Source: Stereocaulon alpinum (Eukaryota > Ascomycota > Lecanoromycetes > Lecanorales > Stereocaulaceae). From it: a stretch of 64,000 bases of DNA. The notes beneath the pieces are model-generated. The model was not told where the DNA came from. It made no database searches and worked only from the letters and a program-made list of their open reading frames with translations. This document shows, piece by piece, positions 44,722 to 57,500 of the stretch. How positions within the stretch are numbered: the stretch's first letter is position 1; every line of letters starts with the position of its first letter. The translations under genes were made by a program, and so were the position numbers. Location: assembly GCA_018257865.1 (NCBI GenBank), contig JAEUBA010000009.1:372001-436000 (forward strand). Direction: 5' to 3'.

Positions 44722-45561
44722 CGTCGCTGGCAAAGCATCTCTTTCCCAACACCCCTGTCGGTAACACTCGGCCTCATCAACGCTTCTGTCGCGTAGCAGG
44801 CTTGGCTTGTAGTTTGCCTCTTCCGGTAAAGCGTGACGCTAACCTACGTCCGGTTAGCGCATACTTGTTTGACTTTTACATCACCATCTGCTGGGACTGA
44901 TCGGTTAGTACGATTCAGGAAGGTGCCACCTTTGCATGAGAGCATCTCCACTCTCCTGCATCATCCTACAGATACGTACGTACAGCCTTTCTCGGTTCTG
45001 GGGATCCTGGGTCGCTGGGCCTGTACGGAGTACGCACGATCCTGATCGAGATTGCGCTTTCATTGTAAACTTACTGCATTCTTCATGATACAGGTCGAAT
45101 CAAGCTTCGCCAATGTGTCGTCTCATTGTTCCCATGTGTTCCCGAAGCTTATCTTCTAGCCTGACATTGCAGCTAGAGCCATGTTAGGAAGGTTGTCTTC
45201 GATCCCGCGTTGCTCGTCTGGAGACTGAAGCTGCCTAATTCGTGCGTTAGAGCCGGACAATTCATGCAAGGGCCAACGTAAACTCACCGCCATGGAACGA
45301 AGCTGAAGGCTAAGGACAATCGAGCCTACGATGTTTTTGGAAGGTGCATGGATTCCCCGCACTCATCAGCCTGAGCGGTGACGGCTGCAGAACAGAGACG
45401 TGATGTTGCGTCACACATGCACTCTGTTCCGTGCAACACTGAGTTGATAAATCTAGACGTTTTTCCCACATTTCTTTCGAGTTCCCACTTCTACCTCCGT
45501 CTAGCTGTTACAGATTCTACATTGTCCCAAGACTGGTGAGCTATTGAAGCTGTAAGCCAAG
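44722..45561. other. Divergent promoter region, TPR gene / carboxypeptidase
   Basis: 0.84 kb between divergent genes. No coding signal or repeat was recognised. Confidence 0.5.
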
Positions 45562-47351
45562 ATGCTACCTCGAGGGCTGTACACGGCTCTTGCTGTGTGC
45601 ACTCTAGCTTTCAATGTCGTTGCTGGCATGAGACGTCCCCATCTCGAAACTGCATCGAAGAGAGCCCAAGAACGCGCGCGAGACCGCGTACTAGAAGCTA
45701 CACGGCCGAGGCCTAGTCCACGTCAGAGCTCCAACAATAGCTCTCCGTTTCTGAACAGTGCCAGCGAGAGTGAGTCTATTATGTGCAACCAAAAGTACGG
45801 CCGTCTGACCCTTGGCAGAATATGTTGTCAAGTCGCTGCCCGACGTCAACTACGACATTGGCGAAATGTATTCTGGGTTGATGCCAATTGATGCGAGCAA
45901 TACCTCCAGAGCGCTGTTTTTCATCTTCGAGCCTACCATCGGCGCGCCGAGCGAGGATATCACAATCTGGCTGAACGGCGGACCTGGCTGCAGCTCCCTC
46001 GAGGGTTTTCTCCAGGAGATGGGTAGATTTCTTTGGCAGCCGGGAACATTTGCTCCCGTTGAGAACCCATAGTATGGACTGATTCTTCTCACCAATTCGA
46101 CATTACTGATGTACCGCAGTTCGTGGGTCAATCTAACAAATATGCTATGGTATGTTCTCTATGCTTCGAGACCCTTTAAGAACTCAAACATCTGACTCAC
46201 GAACCAGGGTTGAGCAACCTGTGGGTACCGGTTTCTCCATTGGGGACATCACAGCCACGTCAGAAGAAGACATTGCCCAAGACTTCATTAAGTTCTTCAA
46301 GAACTTCGAGACAACGTTCGGAATCAAGAACTACAAGATCTACGTAACTGGCGAAAGCTATGCTGGTCGTTACGTCCCATATATCTCGGCTGCCATGCTG
46401 GATCAGAAAGATAAAGAATACTATGATCTTTCTGGCGCTTTGGTTTACGACCCTGTCATTGGCCAATTCGTATATACTCAAGAAGAGGCCGTTGTCGTAC
46501 CTTATGTCCAAGAATATAACAACATCCTCAATCTCAATGCCTCTTTCCTCGCGCAGCTCGAAAGCTTGGATCAGTCATGCGGGTATGCAGCCCTCAGAGA
46601 GAAGTACCTCACGTTCCCGCCTCCTGGCAATCAGCCAGCTGTATACTTCAACTACACCAGCGAAGCCAATTGCGACGTCTTTAGCATGATCGATAACGCC
46701 GCCTTGGAGGTTAATCCATGCTTCGATATATACGAGATCAATCAGCAATGCCCGCTCCTCTGGGATGTGATATCCTTCCCAACTCAGCTCGTCTATACTC
46801 CTGACGGCGCCAATACGTATTTCAACCGGAGTGATGTCAAAGCTGCCCTCCATGCACCTGCTTACGTTAGTTGGTCGGAATGTACTAATTCAGGAGTCTT
46901 CGTTGGCGGTGAAAAATCTGGAGCCTACTACACTGGTGGGCCAGAGGGTGAAGGTGATCTATCAGCAGACCCAATCCAGAAAGTCCTTCCGCAAGTCATT
47001 GAAGCAACCAACCGCGTCCTGGTCTCCAACGGTGACTTCGACATGATCATCATTACGAACGGGACATTATTGGCAATTCAAAACATGACGTGGAATGGAC
47101 AGCTGGGATTCCAAACCCAGCCCGCTACTCCTATCAACATTACACTACCCGACTTACAATACGAAGCCGTCTACGCGGCAAATGGAGCAGCCGGGATCGA
47201 TGGCCCACAGGGTATCATGGGGATACAGCATTATGAGCGGGGACTAATGTGGGCTGAGAGCTTTTTGGCCGGGCACATGCAACCCGAGTTCCAACCCAGA
47301 GTGACTTATCGTCATTTGCAATGGCTGCTGGGCCAGATTGAGACTCTATGA
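45562..47351 (+). CDS. Secreted serine carboxypeptidase (peptidase family S10)
   Basis: Extracellular or vacuolar carboxypeptidase removing C-terminal residues at acidic pH. Model: 45562-45769, 45819-46071, 46120-46149, 46208-47351, 544 residues, all in phase, including a 30-nt exon. Signal peptide at the N-terminus (LYTALAVCTLAFNVVAG), then a basic propeptide-like stretch. Family blocks: WLNGGPGCSSLEGFLQEMG, ENPYSWVNLTNMLWVEQPVG (restored by splicing), the catalytic serine in TGESYAGRYVPYI, catalytic aspartate in SNGDFDMI, and catalytic histidine in AGHMQPEFQPR. Several N-glycosylation sites (NLTN, NYTS, NITL). Confidence 0.93.
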
Positions 47352-48199
47352 AAAAGCGTTGAAAAAGATGAAGAATGATAATGTATACGTCCTCCATAAT
47401 ATCGAATATATAATCTGCTACATTCTTGTGAATGGTGCCTAGCTTCGCAGTCATATATCTTGCCTCTAATTAATTTGTGATGTCTCATCGTCTTTCCCAA
47501 TAAGATGTCGCTCGGTTTCCCACGCCTTACTCCCACCATGAAAATGCCAGTGACACACTACCCGAGATCATCCTAGACAACTATACGCAAGTACCCGAAT
47601 CTTCCAGACAACTCAAAGAATTCAGATTCGTCCAACAGTGTTGCTTCGTTTTCAGGCAGACTAATGCTACAATTACAGCTCTACATCGAAACTCTCGCGC
47701 CAAATCCAACATGTAGATCGGCGTGGGAACCATACATGAATGCTTGTGCAAAGTCAGCAGCAGTATACATCGTTTGTTTAATAGAGTGGAGGATTTCGAG
47801 TGGTGAGTTGTAATCGCATCACAGTCCTACTACAGTCTTACCATCCTGCTAGATGTCCAACACTCACACTCTTCATGACCTCGAAATAAACAAGCTGAAC
47901 GAGCGAAACCTCATCCCAACAACGAATCCTTGAAGCAAAGAGAGAATGAGATGTTGAACCTACAAAAGGGATTTCTCATATCCTTCATATACGTCGGGAG
48001 AGTAATCAGAAGGTCAATCAACGATCATGTTGGTTTTGGTATAGACTTTGTCCAGCTCAAACAGCCATACGCATGCGAACGCTATACTCACGAAAAGCAC
48101 CTGATGCAAATCCGGGAAACCAAAAGGGTATGTACATACATACTCCGACTTCCATCTCTCAAAACGCCACGCTATGCAAGCCACACGCTCCCCACCCCC
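47352..48199. other. Intergenic, convergent 3' ends
   Basis: 0.85 kb between carboxypeptidase (plus) and glucanase (minus). Nothing is recognised. Confidence 0.5.
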
Positions 48200-50751
48200 T
48201 CAATAATTCTCACTCAACCCCGCAAAACTCGGCAAATCACTCGTACAATTAAAATCCCGATTCCAAACCTTGGTCGGCAAAATCCCATTCGCCATCCCCG
48301 TCTTCCAATCCCACTGCGTCGCGCTCTCCGTCGTCCAAGTCCAATAAAACCATCCCCAAGCCGTCTCAAACGACGCCATTTGCGCCTCGGCATTCGTCAG
48401 GAGCCATTTCTTGTAGGTGTCGGAATAGCTTGAGGGGTCGGCGTTGGCGTCGCTGCAGGAGCAGGAGGAGGATTTGGTGGGGCAGGAGGGGGTGAGGACG
48501 GAGGGGGAGCGGTCGGTTGAGTGGAGGGTTCCTTCCCAGCGGGTTCCGGCGCCGACGTCGTTTAGGTAGGTTGTGCAGTCTGTGTCGGCTTGGGACCATT
48601 CGCCGCAGAGGGTGGGGCCGAAGCTGTTAAGTGGTAAGTATGTGCTTTTACGTTGAGAAACTGCGGTAAGGCGATTGCTCACCCAGTGGTTGTATCCAAA
48701 CTCGCTTTCATCTGTCCTGTCCATCCCTCACACGCATAGCTTGCTTTAGCGGTATGGTTCAAGACGATCAGATTCGCATCGAAGATTGTGTACTCGTGCG
48801 CATCGAGCACCAACCCTTCCACGCCCTGCAACTGCCCTTGCCATTTGGTCAAGCCTAGGAATCCATCTCCAAACGCGACGGTCTGGTTCATGCCGCTCTT
48901 GCGTACAATCTGCGTAGCACTGGCCGTCCATGCAACGACAGTTGAGATTGATAGCTCTGTCATCTTCGGCTCATTGACGAGACCGTAGATGGTGATAACG
49001 TTCTTGTACCGCGGCTGCGCGAAGAAGGTCGAGAGTTGAGTGTGGAGATCTAGGGAGCGTTGGGCATTGAGTTGGCCGTCTGTGCCGTTGAGCCAGCCTA
49101 TGGTACCTTGACGGCCAGAGTGGTTCCACCCGTTCTGACTGCCTGGCAGCCCGTGAAGGTCAAGATTGACACGCAGCCCGTATTTCCTCGCGTATTCAAT
49201 CCCTCGAAGCAGATATCGCCAGCTAATCTTCGGCACATATGGATCACCAGGGTATGTAGTGACTGCCCAGTACGAATATGGTATTCGCACATGATCAAAG
49301 CCTGCCGCCTGAATCGCTGCGAAGTCGGCTTCTGTGATAAATTGGGAGTAGTGTTTCTCGATCGTCTTTGCAGCCGTGCTAGGCCCAAGTTTGTTTGTGA
49401 GTGTCCACTCGTCTATAATGCCTTCATTAGGTTTATACTTGTTGAACAGACTGGGCGTAATGAATGGCTCGATTGATAGCCATCCTCCGAGATTGATGCC
49501 ACGTATGGGCATTTGACCGTATGCCCATGGCTTGTCTAACGATGGGACGTACTGATTCGCTTGGACGGTATCATTCCAGGTCGAGTTCAATCCCATTATA
49601 GGCAGGCCGCCGAATGTAGTATTCGTGTACGTGACATTGAGATCTGTTGTATCGTACCAAGTGAATGGATCCAAGATTGTGTTCTTCGCTGAAGTGGGGA
49701 TATCGTTCTGACTTATCCCATTCAGATTGCTGTTGCTTGGATCACTTCCGCTGCCAGTACTGCCAGCGCTTCCACCGCCACTCTTTGAATTCTTTTTCGA
49801 TACCACAACGGCGATAACGACAATCAAGATGATTAGCAGTATCAATCCAAGTGCTATCCACTTCTTCTTCCTGAACCACCTCCTCTCATCTTCCATCTCA
49901 TCCGCAGGCACATACCCGCCTCTATGCCGTCTAGGTCCCCTACCTTCCTCAAGTAAAGGCCCACTAATCCTCCGTCGCTCACTCTTCCCATCGCTCTTTC
50001 TTCTGTGCTTGGGCTTTTCCTTCTCAACCCTCCCTGTAACAACTTTCTCTCTCGTCGTTCGCTTATCACTGTGCACTCTTTCTATCTTCTCCCGTTCCTG
50101 AAAAGCGCCATGGCCGCCGGTCTTCTCGTTGATAGCGTCGAGTTTTGCCAGGGCATCTAGCGAAAGTGGGTTTCCACTCGAAAGCGTAGACCCACTTGAC
50201 CCACTCCAGTGCTTCTCCTCTACCACTGTCCTGGCTTTAGATTTACGCTCCGGGCTCCGCCGCCTTGTGGGCTTCTTGGGCATGCGTTCTGATGGCGGTG
50301 GTAGTGACTCTTCGCTTTCGCTGTCGCCCCGCATGACCTCCGCATCTTCATATTCGACTATGACCTCTTCCCTCCTGGGCCTCCGCTCAGGACTTTTTGT
50401 CCGCTTTCCTGGCGTCCGTTCAGGACTTCGTGGCCTCTTCTGCGACGTTCGCTCCGGACTTCTCGTTCTTTTCTGGGGCGTCCGCTCCGGACTCCCTGTC
50501 CTCTTCTTCTCCCTGCGCTCTGGACTCCTCGTCCGTTTCTGGTTTGCCCGCTCAGGACTTCTCCTCCGTTTCTGAGGCGTGCGTTCCGGCGTATCCCCTA
50601 CCTCAGCACTATCTTCCCGCCTCCTCGATCTATGTTTTTTCTCTGGTGTCCCATGCTCCTTGCGCTCCTCTCGTTCGGCAGCATAGCGACTCCGGGTAGG
50701 TTTTGAAGACTGCGGGGGTCGAGAGTGTCGGCGGCGGTCATCGCCAGCCAT
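48200..50751 (-). CDS. exgD: Membrane-anchored exo-1,3-beta-glucanase, ExgD type (GH5)
   Basis: Type II plasma-membrane glucan 1,3-beta-glucosidase acting on cell-wall glucan. Model: 48683-50751 and 48200-48623 (minus), 830 residues, in phase; the family member ExgD is of similar size. The N-terminal cytosolic part is very basic and contains tandem SPER-type repeats (residues about 54-121). A single membrane helix lies at about 298-318, then a Ser/Gly linker and the GH5 domain: GINLGGWLSIEPFITPSLF, VRIPYSYWAV, NLDLHGLPGSQNGWNHSG, acid/base Glu in GLVNEPKM, substrate-loop LDAHEYTIFD, and nucleophile Glu in CGEWSQADTDC, coded by exon 2. Start 50751 (MAGDD) was chosen over the ATG at 50820 because the extra N-terminus is unlike the basic tail. 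Confidence 0.92.
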
Positions 50752-51336
50752 TGGAGAAGGTTGAGGCAGCCGTTGAGGAATGGAGTGTGCGTTATTGATA
50801 AGAGTATGGCATTGTAGCATCAATGAGAATGTAGCTATGCATGCTTGGCAAAGATTGACGATAGTAGCCGGTCCGCGTGTGGGTCGAATTGTTTACCGAG
50901 TCTAAAAATACCGGTTGATGGGGTGACGATGGGCTTATGGCCAAGAAGCGGCGCCAAGCAAGCGCCATGATTCTTGGCGTGACAGATGTGCATGGATGCC
51001 ACGCGAGAATTTTCAAAGCCTCATCGGCAGATAATCGAGGATGACGAATGTGCGATTCACTCAGATGAAACTTGAAAGAGAAGACTTAAGGTCGAGCAGT
51101 ACATATCAATATCGCTTTCGCAATACAATTTTAGGGTTCGCATTTGCCCGCTGCATGCACTACTCCATGCGCCAATCATACATTCACTGTGTGCGCTTGA
51201 ACATTCATGGAAGAAACACAACCAAAACTGCTTTCAAATACAACAACACTCCCACCATATCCATACAGCCATGTTCTTGATTTCGCACTTCTTCCATTTC
51301 CCAGCGTATCTTGTCGCCATCTCTCGCCCTTAAGCT
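50752..51336. other. Intergenic
   Basis: Promoter side of exgD and 3' flank of the kinase gene. Nothing else is seen. Confidence 0.5.
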
Positions 51337-53435
51337 TTATCTCCCACCAACGACAACCCTTGCCCCTTCCTTCCCCAGCACTCCCGCCTCCATTGGCTTC
51401 GGACTCCTTTGCCGGCCCTTCTTCCTGCTGAGGAATCCTAACATGCCATTAGGTTTGCCTGGTGGACCTGACACACTGGCCGCACTCCTACCGCCCTCCC
51501 TCTCTCCACTCCCATTCGATTGATGTGTCAAATCAGACCAACTTCCGGTGTCATCCAGCACTACTTGAACACCTCCGCCTTTCGACGTAGTTCTCGTTCC
51601 ACCTTTTTGACCTCCTCGCGATTGTGGGTGAGAGGTAGGTTGTTCTCGGCGCTGGCCTGGTGATGTTTGCCCATGTGGAAAATGCGGAGAGGATGGATGT
51701 TGATTCGGGTACTCGTTTGTAGCATGGTATTCTGAGTGATTCGATTGGTGAATGGTCACAGGAGGGGAGCCAGTGGGTGAGTCGCCTGAAAACGCCGTTT
51801 GGGATTTCGTGTTTGCGCGTTCGAGGTCAGGGTCTTCGGCGCTGCCTTTCGAGGAGGGAGCGGGCACCGCGCGATCGAGCATTTCGAGCGTAGAGTCAAC
51901 CTGAGGCGAGTCGACGAAGCCTTTGTAGTTGCTGTAAAGAGAGTGATTAGCTGCGATGGTAAATCGGACGAGGTCAGAAAAGAGGAGGCCTACGTCACTG
52001 TAGTGTAGTCGAACGGCTCGAACAGCGTTTCTATCATGCGATGCAGTTCGTCTGTCCGAATCTCTTTATCTGTAGCGTCATCCTTCAACTGCATTCTTGG
52101 CTTTTGCCGCCTCGCTCGTGCCTCCAAAGGTGCCTCTTCCAACAATAGCTCCTCTAGATCGTATGTAGCATCGAAGTTCGTCTTCTCACTCGAAGGTATA
52201 AACACAGGGGGTATTTGTTTCCGTTCCAGGGCCTCAAAGTCGATTCGCCGGAAAAAGGGGTGATCTGTGAAGGTGTCGAAGCCCGTCGCCCCTATTCGTT
52301 TCCGCGTGTCTTTCTCTAGTAAGGATGTGATTGCGCTCTGGCACGGCATTGAGACTGGTGGTTGTGTAACTGGGTAGTTAGGTGAGGCTTTCAGGATCTC
52401 TTTCTCCAGCTTTTCGTGACCATGTGAGGCGAAGGGTCTCTACTTTGTGTCAGTAGATATATCCAACAATGGTGCTGCTCATGCCCACCTTGTTGTAGAT
52501 GCATTCGTAGAATGTAACACCCAACGACCACCAATCAACCTCTGTCAGATACCCTGTACCAGCATAGACTTCCGGCGCAAGGTACGCAAGGGTACCGGAC
52601 TTGCTGTGTAATTGTTTCCCTGGCTTGAATTCTGACGCAACGTTCTACATAATGTCAGCATCGCTCGACTCACATTACTGCCGTATAACGTACAAAATCC
52701 GCCAAATGCACGTGGCCATCCGAGTCCAGCAGTACGTTATCAGGCTTTAGATCCCTGTGCACAATCCCTTGCCCATGGCAATATCTCAATGCACAGCCTA
52801 GCTCAGCCATCCAGAACCGTACTGCATCTTCCGTAAAGGTCTTTCTCGAGATGTGAAACCGTAGATCGCCGCCATTCATCAAATCCATTACAACGTACCT
52901 TGCTCAGTATCAGCCAATCCGTGTTACATTATAGAACGGGGTGTAAAAGCTCACAGGTATTCGATATCCTGAAAGCTGTATCGCAAATTGCAAAGGAATG
53001 GATGGTTCAAGTGCTCCAGCATCCGCCGCTCCCTGATGATATTCCGCACGCTCTCCGATCGCACCACTGCCCACCACATTAGTCGCCATAGTATTTCCAA
53101 CTCTGTGTTCAAGGGGTCTGTATATGCGAACCTTCATCTTTGCGTATATACTTGAGAGCAAAGGTCATCCCTGAGTCCTTCCGCTCAACAATGCGGACCT
53201 TGCCAAAGGCCCCCTTTCCCACCACTCTCAAGAGTCGAAAATGGTTGAGGTTGACTGTTTAAGACATTGGTGTCAGCTAAAGTAACGATTTATGGGGCCA
53301 GATGTCTCAGGAGAGTGTGCTTCCGCTTCGAGTAACAGCGCCGAGGTACGGTGCTGACAGAGGTAGGAGGGATTGTGGGAGGAGTGGCTCACCTTCGTCG
53401 GTGAACACGACAGGCTTGCCATTGGAGTTGCCCAT
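51337..53435 (-). CDS. STK32/YANK-like serine/threonine kinase
   Basis: AGC-type kinase of the STK32 (YANK) group. The start MGNSNGKPV at 53435 fits an N-myristoylation site, so it is probably membrane-associated. About six introns; those checked are in phase. The kinase domain begins NLNHFRLLRVVGKGAFGKV, then FALKYIRKDE, ERRMLEHLNHPFLCNL, YVVMDLMNGGDLRFHI (the GGDLRFH stretch is typical of YANK), IVHRDLKPDNVLLDSDGHVH, ADF/NVASEF (DFN instead of DFG, as in STK32), SKSGTLAYLAPEV and the AGC-like extension HPFFRRIDFEALERKQIPP. A disordered Ser/Pro/Gln-rich tail of about 170 residues ends in a basic FLSRKKGRQRS segment. Substrate unknown. Confidence 0.87.
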
Positions 53436-54092
53436 TGGGGAATGCGTCAAGAACGTTGCAGGATTCTATTGCTGAGATGCATTGGACCCTTGTGCAGGGT
53501 AGGGTACCTTCTAGGGTGTAATTGGAGAAAGCTCGGGCCTCGTCGTCAGTACAGGGCTGTCCTTGCTTGGAAGCCAGGCAGCAGGTTGTGTTGATGCGAT
53601 GATGAGCTATTCAACACAATGCATCGAGCATGGACTCCTCGCTATGCATGTTGAGACATGTTGTCGTAGGATGTCGAGTTAGTCAGGCTCTGGCATTTAA
53701 TGGGGGTCGATGTAACGTCGAACGAAGAGCCAATGAGAAGGGGACAGGAGTAGTTGCGGACTCGCTATAAGGTTCTACTGAGCCGTCTCAGGTCACACAC
53801 ACGGCTACAATTGCCCAAGCCACAGGCCGATCGTGGCAAGCAAGGTACTACTCTAAGCCTTCTAAGGTCATGACATCGCCTATCGAATTTCTCACTCGAC
53901 CAATCAATCGCCTTTCAATATCTGATTCGCTTAGGCCCACGTGGCAGACACACGCGAATGCCGTCACGCGTACAAGCGCAACAATCCTTTCGCATGACAG
54001 AAATCACAATACCCCGGTTCAACTTTCATCCAGATCCAAAGATTCACTTTGCAACTGAAGGTTGAACCATTGGACTTTCTTCACCGCCTACC
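53436..54092. other. Intergenic, promoter of the STK32-like kinase
   Basis: No coding signal or repeat is seen. Confidence 0.5.
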
Positions 54093-54332
54093 ATGGCACC
54101 ATGCGTCGACGGGCAATTATCTACCGGATGCTATGTGTACAAAAGCGACAAGGCGAAGGCCGCTCAGGCCCAGACCCAGGCTTCCGAGCCCACCGCCCAA
54201 CAGCCCCCAAACGCAAACCAATGTATGCGCCATAGGAATGCCTTTCCCCCTTATGCCACATCAGACTATTCAGGTACACTGACTAGTTGCCCAATAATGA
54301 TACACCAACATGAATACAAGCCATGTCGTTAG
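54093..54332 (+). CDS. Possible small protein
   Basis: ATG in a reasonable context (CCTACCATGG) opens 79 codons: APCVDGQLSTGCYVYKSDKA, then Ala/Gln-rich sequence ending QQPPNANQ, then less ordered sequence. A 51-nt stretch from gtatgc to attcag could be an intron, which would give 62 residues. No homology is recognised. It may be a small cytosolic protein or chance. Confidence 0.3.
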   Translation: MAPCVDGQLSTGCYVYKSDKAKAAQAQTQASEPTAQQPPNANQCMRHRNAFPPYATSDYSGTLTSCPIMIHQHEYKPCR

Positions 54333-54591
54333 CGCTATGCATAAGGTCAGCGGACGAGGAAGCCTGGGTTAAGCTACCTTAAGCGGTGAGAACACGGGAA
54401 ATGAGGCAAGGTAAGCGAGACTCTGTGTCGGAAGCTTGCATATCCTACCGCTCCCACGTGGTTATCGGCCATGTGTGTCGTACACAGTCGATCGTGGCGC
54501 AGTCTAGTATGCATTCGGCCTCTTGTAATACACCCTTTTTGGGGCGAAGTGTGGTTGTGGGACTTGAGTGGTTGTAGGTGTATTGGCGGTA

Positions 54592-57500
54592 TTATGGCTC
54601 TTTTGTACCACCAGACTCGACAGCGTGCTCGAGATCGCCAGACTTGCCGGGGTTTTCCGGAAAGGAGTTGGCGTGGACAGCATCGTTGTCAAGCTTGTTG
54701 AGCCGCTCCCTCTCCTTATCCGTAGGATCATCCTTGGGCTGCGCAGGGTACGATGGCGGCGTAGTGGATGTAGAGACAGGTGCTTCAGCCGAGGGTGCTG
54801 TAGACGACGAGAAGACATCGGGCTGGCGCTTGCAAAACCATCCACCTCGTTCCCACTCACCCGGCTCGTATAGACAGCTCTCGCGCGTTTGTTGTTCGAC
54901 AATACCAGAGAGCAAGACGCCCAGTCGCTTGAAGTCAATGGGCTTGAGGATCCAGCCATCGAAGCCTGCGCTTATGTATTCTTCACGATTCTTCTCGATC
55001 AAGGACGCTGATACAGCGAAGATAGGCACTCTGCCATTCAGCTCAGCCCGCTTTGACAAAGACTTGGTGTCACAAGATTTTTCGAATGACCGGATCATCT
55101 TGGTTGAGGTCAGACCATCTACAATAGGCATCTAGTATCCATCATCAGCATAAGTTGTGTAAAGTCAAGTCTCACAATACTCACCTGCATGTCCATCAAG
55201 ACCACATCAAATGCTGTGGGCTTCTCTCCATAAGCGCTAGAGCACTCTTCGCCGTTGATGGTCAGGTGGACTATATGGCCAATCTTTTCCAGTCTCTTTT
55301 GGACAATCTTGCTATTTATAGGATCATCTTCGGCGACCAGTACGTGAAGTCTATCAGCATTGAACCGCTCCTGGTGCTCAACATTTCTATTTGGGATATC
55401 GAATAGCACACGCGATGGCGTGCGTACAGCGAATTCGCGAGGTTGTTGTTCAGAGACAGGCGAACCTGCACTGACTTCTCCAGGCATTCGTATCGGTTTT
55501 ATGGGAGTCTTTTCGTCAGTAACCTTTGCCAACCCGGGGCCCTCTCGTTGTTGTAGGGGTTGGTCTGGATGAGACTGCGATTTGGTAAGTCCGCCGATTC
55601 GACCACGTGAGGATGGTGCCGAGCCTGGTCTCCGTTGCCGACGACTAGGTGTTGGAACAAGTTCACCGTCTGCATTTCCCGATCCGCCTTTGGATATCAT
55701 GTGTGGTTCTTGAATCGCGTCTATAAGCCGATCAACGTCGCTTTTTGCACTCGAGCCACTCTTGAAGCTCTTCATGCTGTTCACACTGTGCACACTCTCG
55801 GTGCTTTTTCGATGCACCATTTCCTTTGGGGTTGCTGGTCGTGGCTTCTGCGCGCTTTTATTGACGAGCATGACTTCACCTGTCTCGATGGGTGGCGTCG
55901 ACGGCTGACTCGAGGGCAGCCCCACACCTGCTGCTTGTTCGGCCTGCAAAAACCCTGGCTTTTGTACATCTTCAGGTAAGTTCAAACCCAATTGTATCAC
56001 AAAGCGCGACCCCTTGCTCTCTTCGGACTTCACTCTTAGCTGGCCGTTCATGTTGCGCACTATTCGAGCCACAAGTGCTAGACCGAGCCCCAGCGTCCTT
56101 TTGTCTTTCCCCTCTCCCTTGATGGCTTTGAGGTCAGGGGCGAGCTTGTCTTGTAATCCTTCGTCGCTCTCAGTCTGCACCTGCTCAAGGTCTCTGAAAA
56201 GCGCATCAAGCTTTGCGGGACTCATTCCAATTCCGGTATCCTGCACGACAATATCAATCTCGGCGCGATCTCCATCGCGATTGGACAGCCACACCTCGAC
56301 CTTGACAGCGCCATTCGAGGTATTCTGAATAGCGTTGGCCGTGACGTTAGAAATCGCTTGTCGTACACGTCTCTGGTCTCCCATAACGAATTGCGGAACT
56401 CCTGGCATCTCAACGACCTCATATTCGATGTTTTTGCGCTTTGCATCGCCCAGGAAAGGGTTCGTTGCTTCTCTGATGGTAGCAGGCAGATCGAAAACCT
56501 CGTCCTTGATCAGGTTATGGCCTTCCTCGGTCTTTGTTAGATCAAGAAGATCATTGATCACATAGATGAGGGACTTTGATGCAGAGTGGGATCTCGATAA
56601 ATTGTCCCGGGTTTCCTGATCAATCGTACCTTCAAGAGCGATCTCAAGGTAATTAATGATGGCATTGAGGGGAGTTCTGACTTCGTGTGCAGAGTTGGCA
56701 AGTAAGAGCTTGGTTAGCTCGCTATTCTGAAGCGCTGCCTCTTTTTGTCGCCATACCTCGATGAACTTCCCATAAACTAAACACAGTACAGCCGCTGTCT
56801 CGATTTGCTCCTCGGTCCATTCTTTACATTTGCCCACAACGGTCTCACTCCAGGTTCTAAAACTTTTCCTTGGTTCGAGGTAGCCTTCTGTACCCTCTTT
56901 GACAAATTTCTCGTAAGGATTGCCTGCCCACTTCACTTCTCGGCTTTGTCCACCCCGAAAAAAGACAATAAAGTCACTACCGGCTACAGACAGAGGCACG
57001 AGAAGAAGGCCAGCAAGTGTATTAAAGCCTGGTGGGTATCGCAAATCTGGAAAGTCAACTCGAATATCCGTAGAATTGGTCACTGATGTAATTTTTCGAA
57101 GCCTGAGATACTCAAGCATAGCTAAAGCCTCCTGTGTGTGCTCCAGTCTACCAAGAATCTTGGTCTCACCTCGAATCGAGAGGAGACCGTAGTCCGCGTC
57201 GAACAATCTCAGTAGGTCGTCAGAAGAGGCGATGATGTATCCAGACGGGTTGCTTTCCGTAGATACGGTGTTAATGAGCTTCCGAGCCTGGAGTCTGGAG
57301 GCATAGGACAGTCGCTCGATATTCCGTGATGCTGAGTCCCCCACAAGGCGGCACATCTTTCGGATGGGGAATGACACTCGCATGCCTTTCGAGCCATACG
57401 TATGGCAGGCAATGAGCCCCCAAAGCTCGTTGAAGGCGTTGATCGATATTGACATAGATGCCCGGACAGCCATGTTTGTAAGGTATTTGATGTGGATTGG

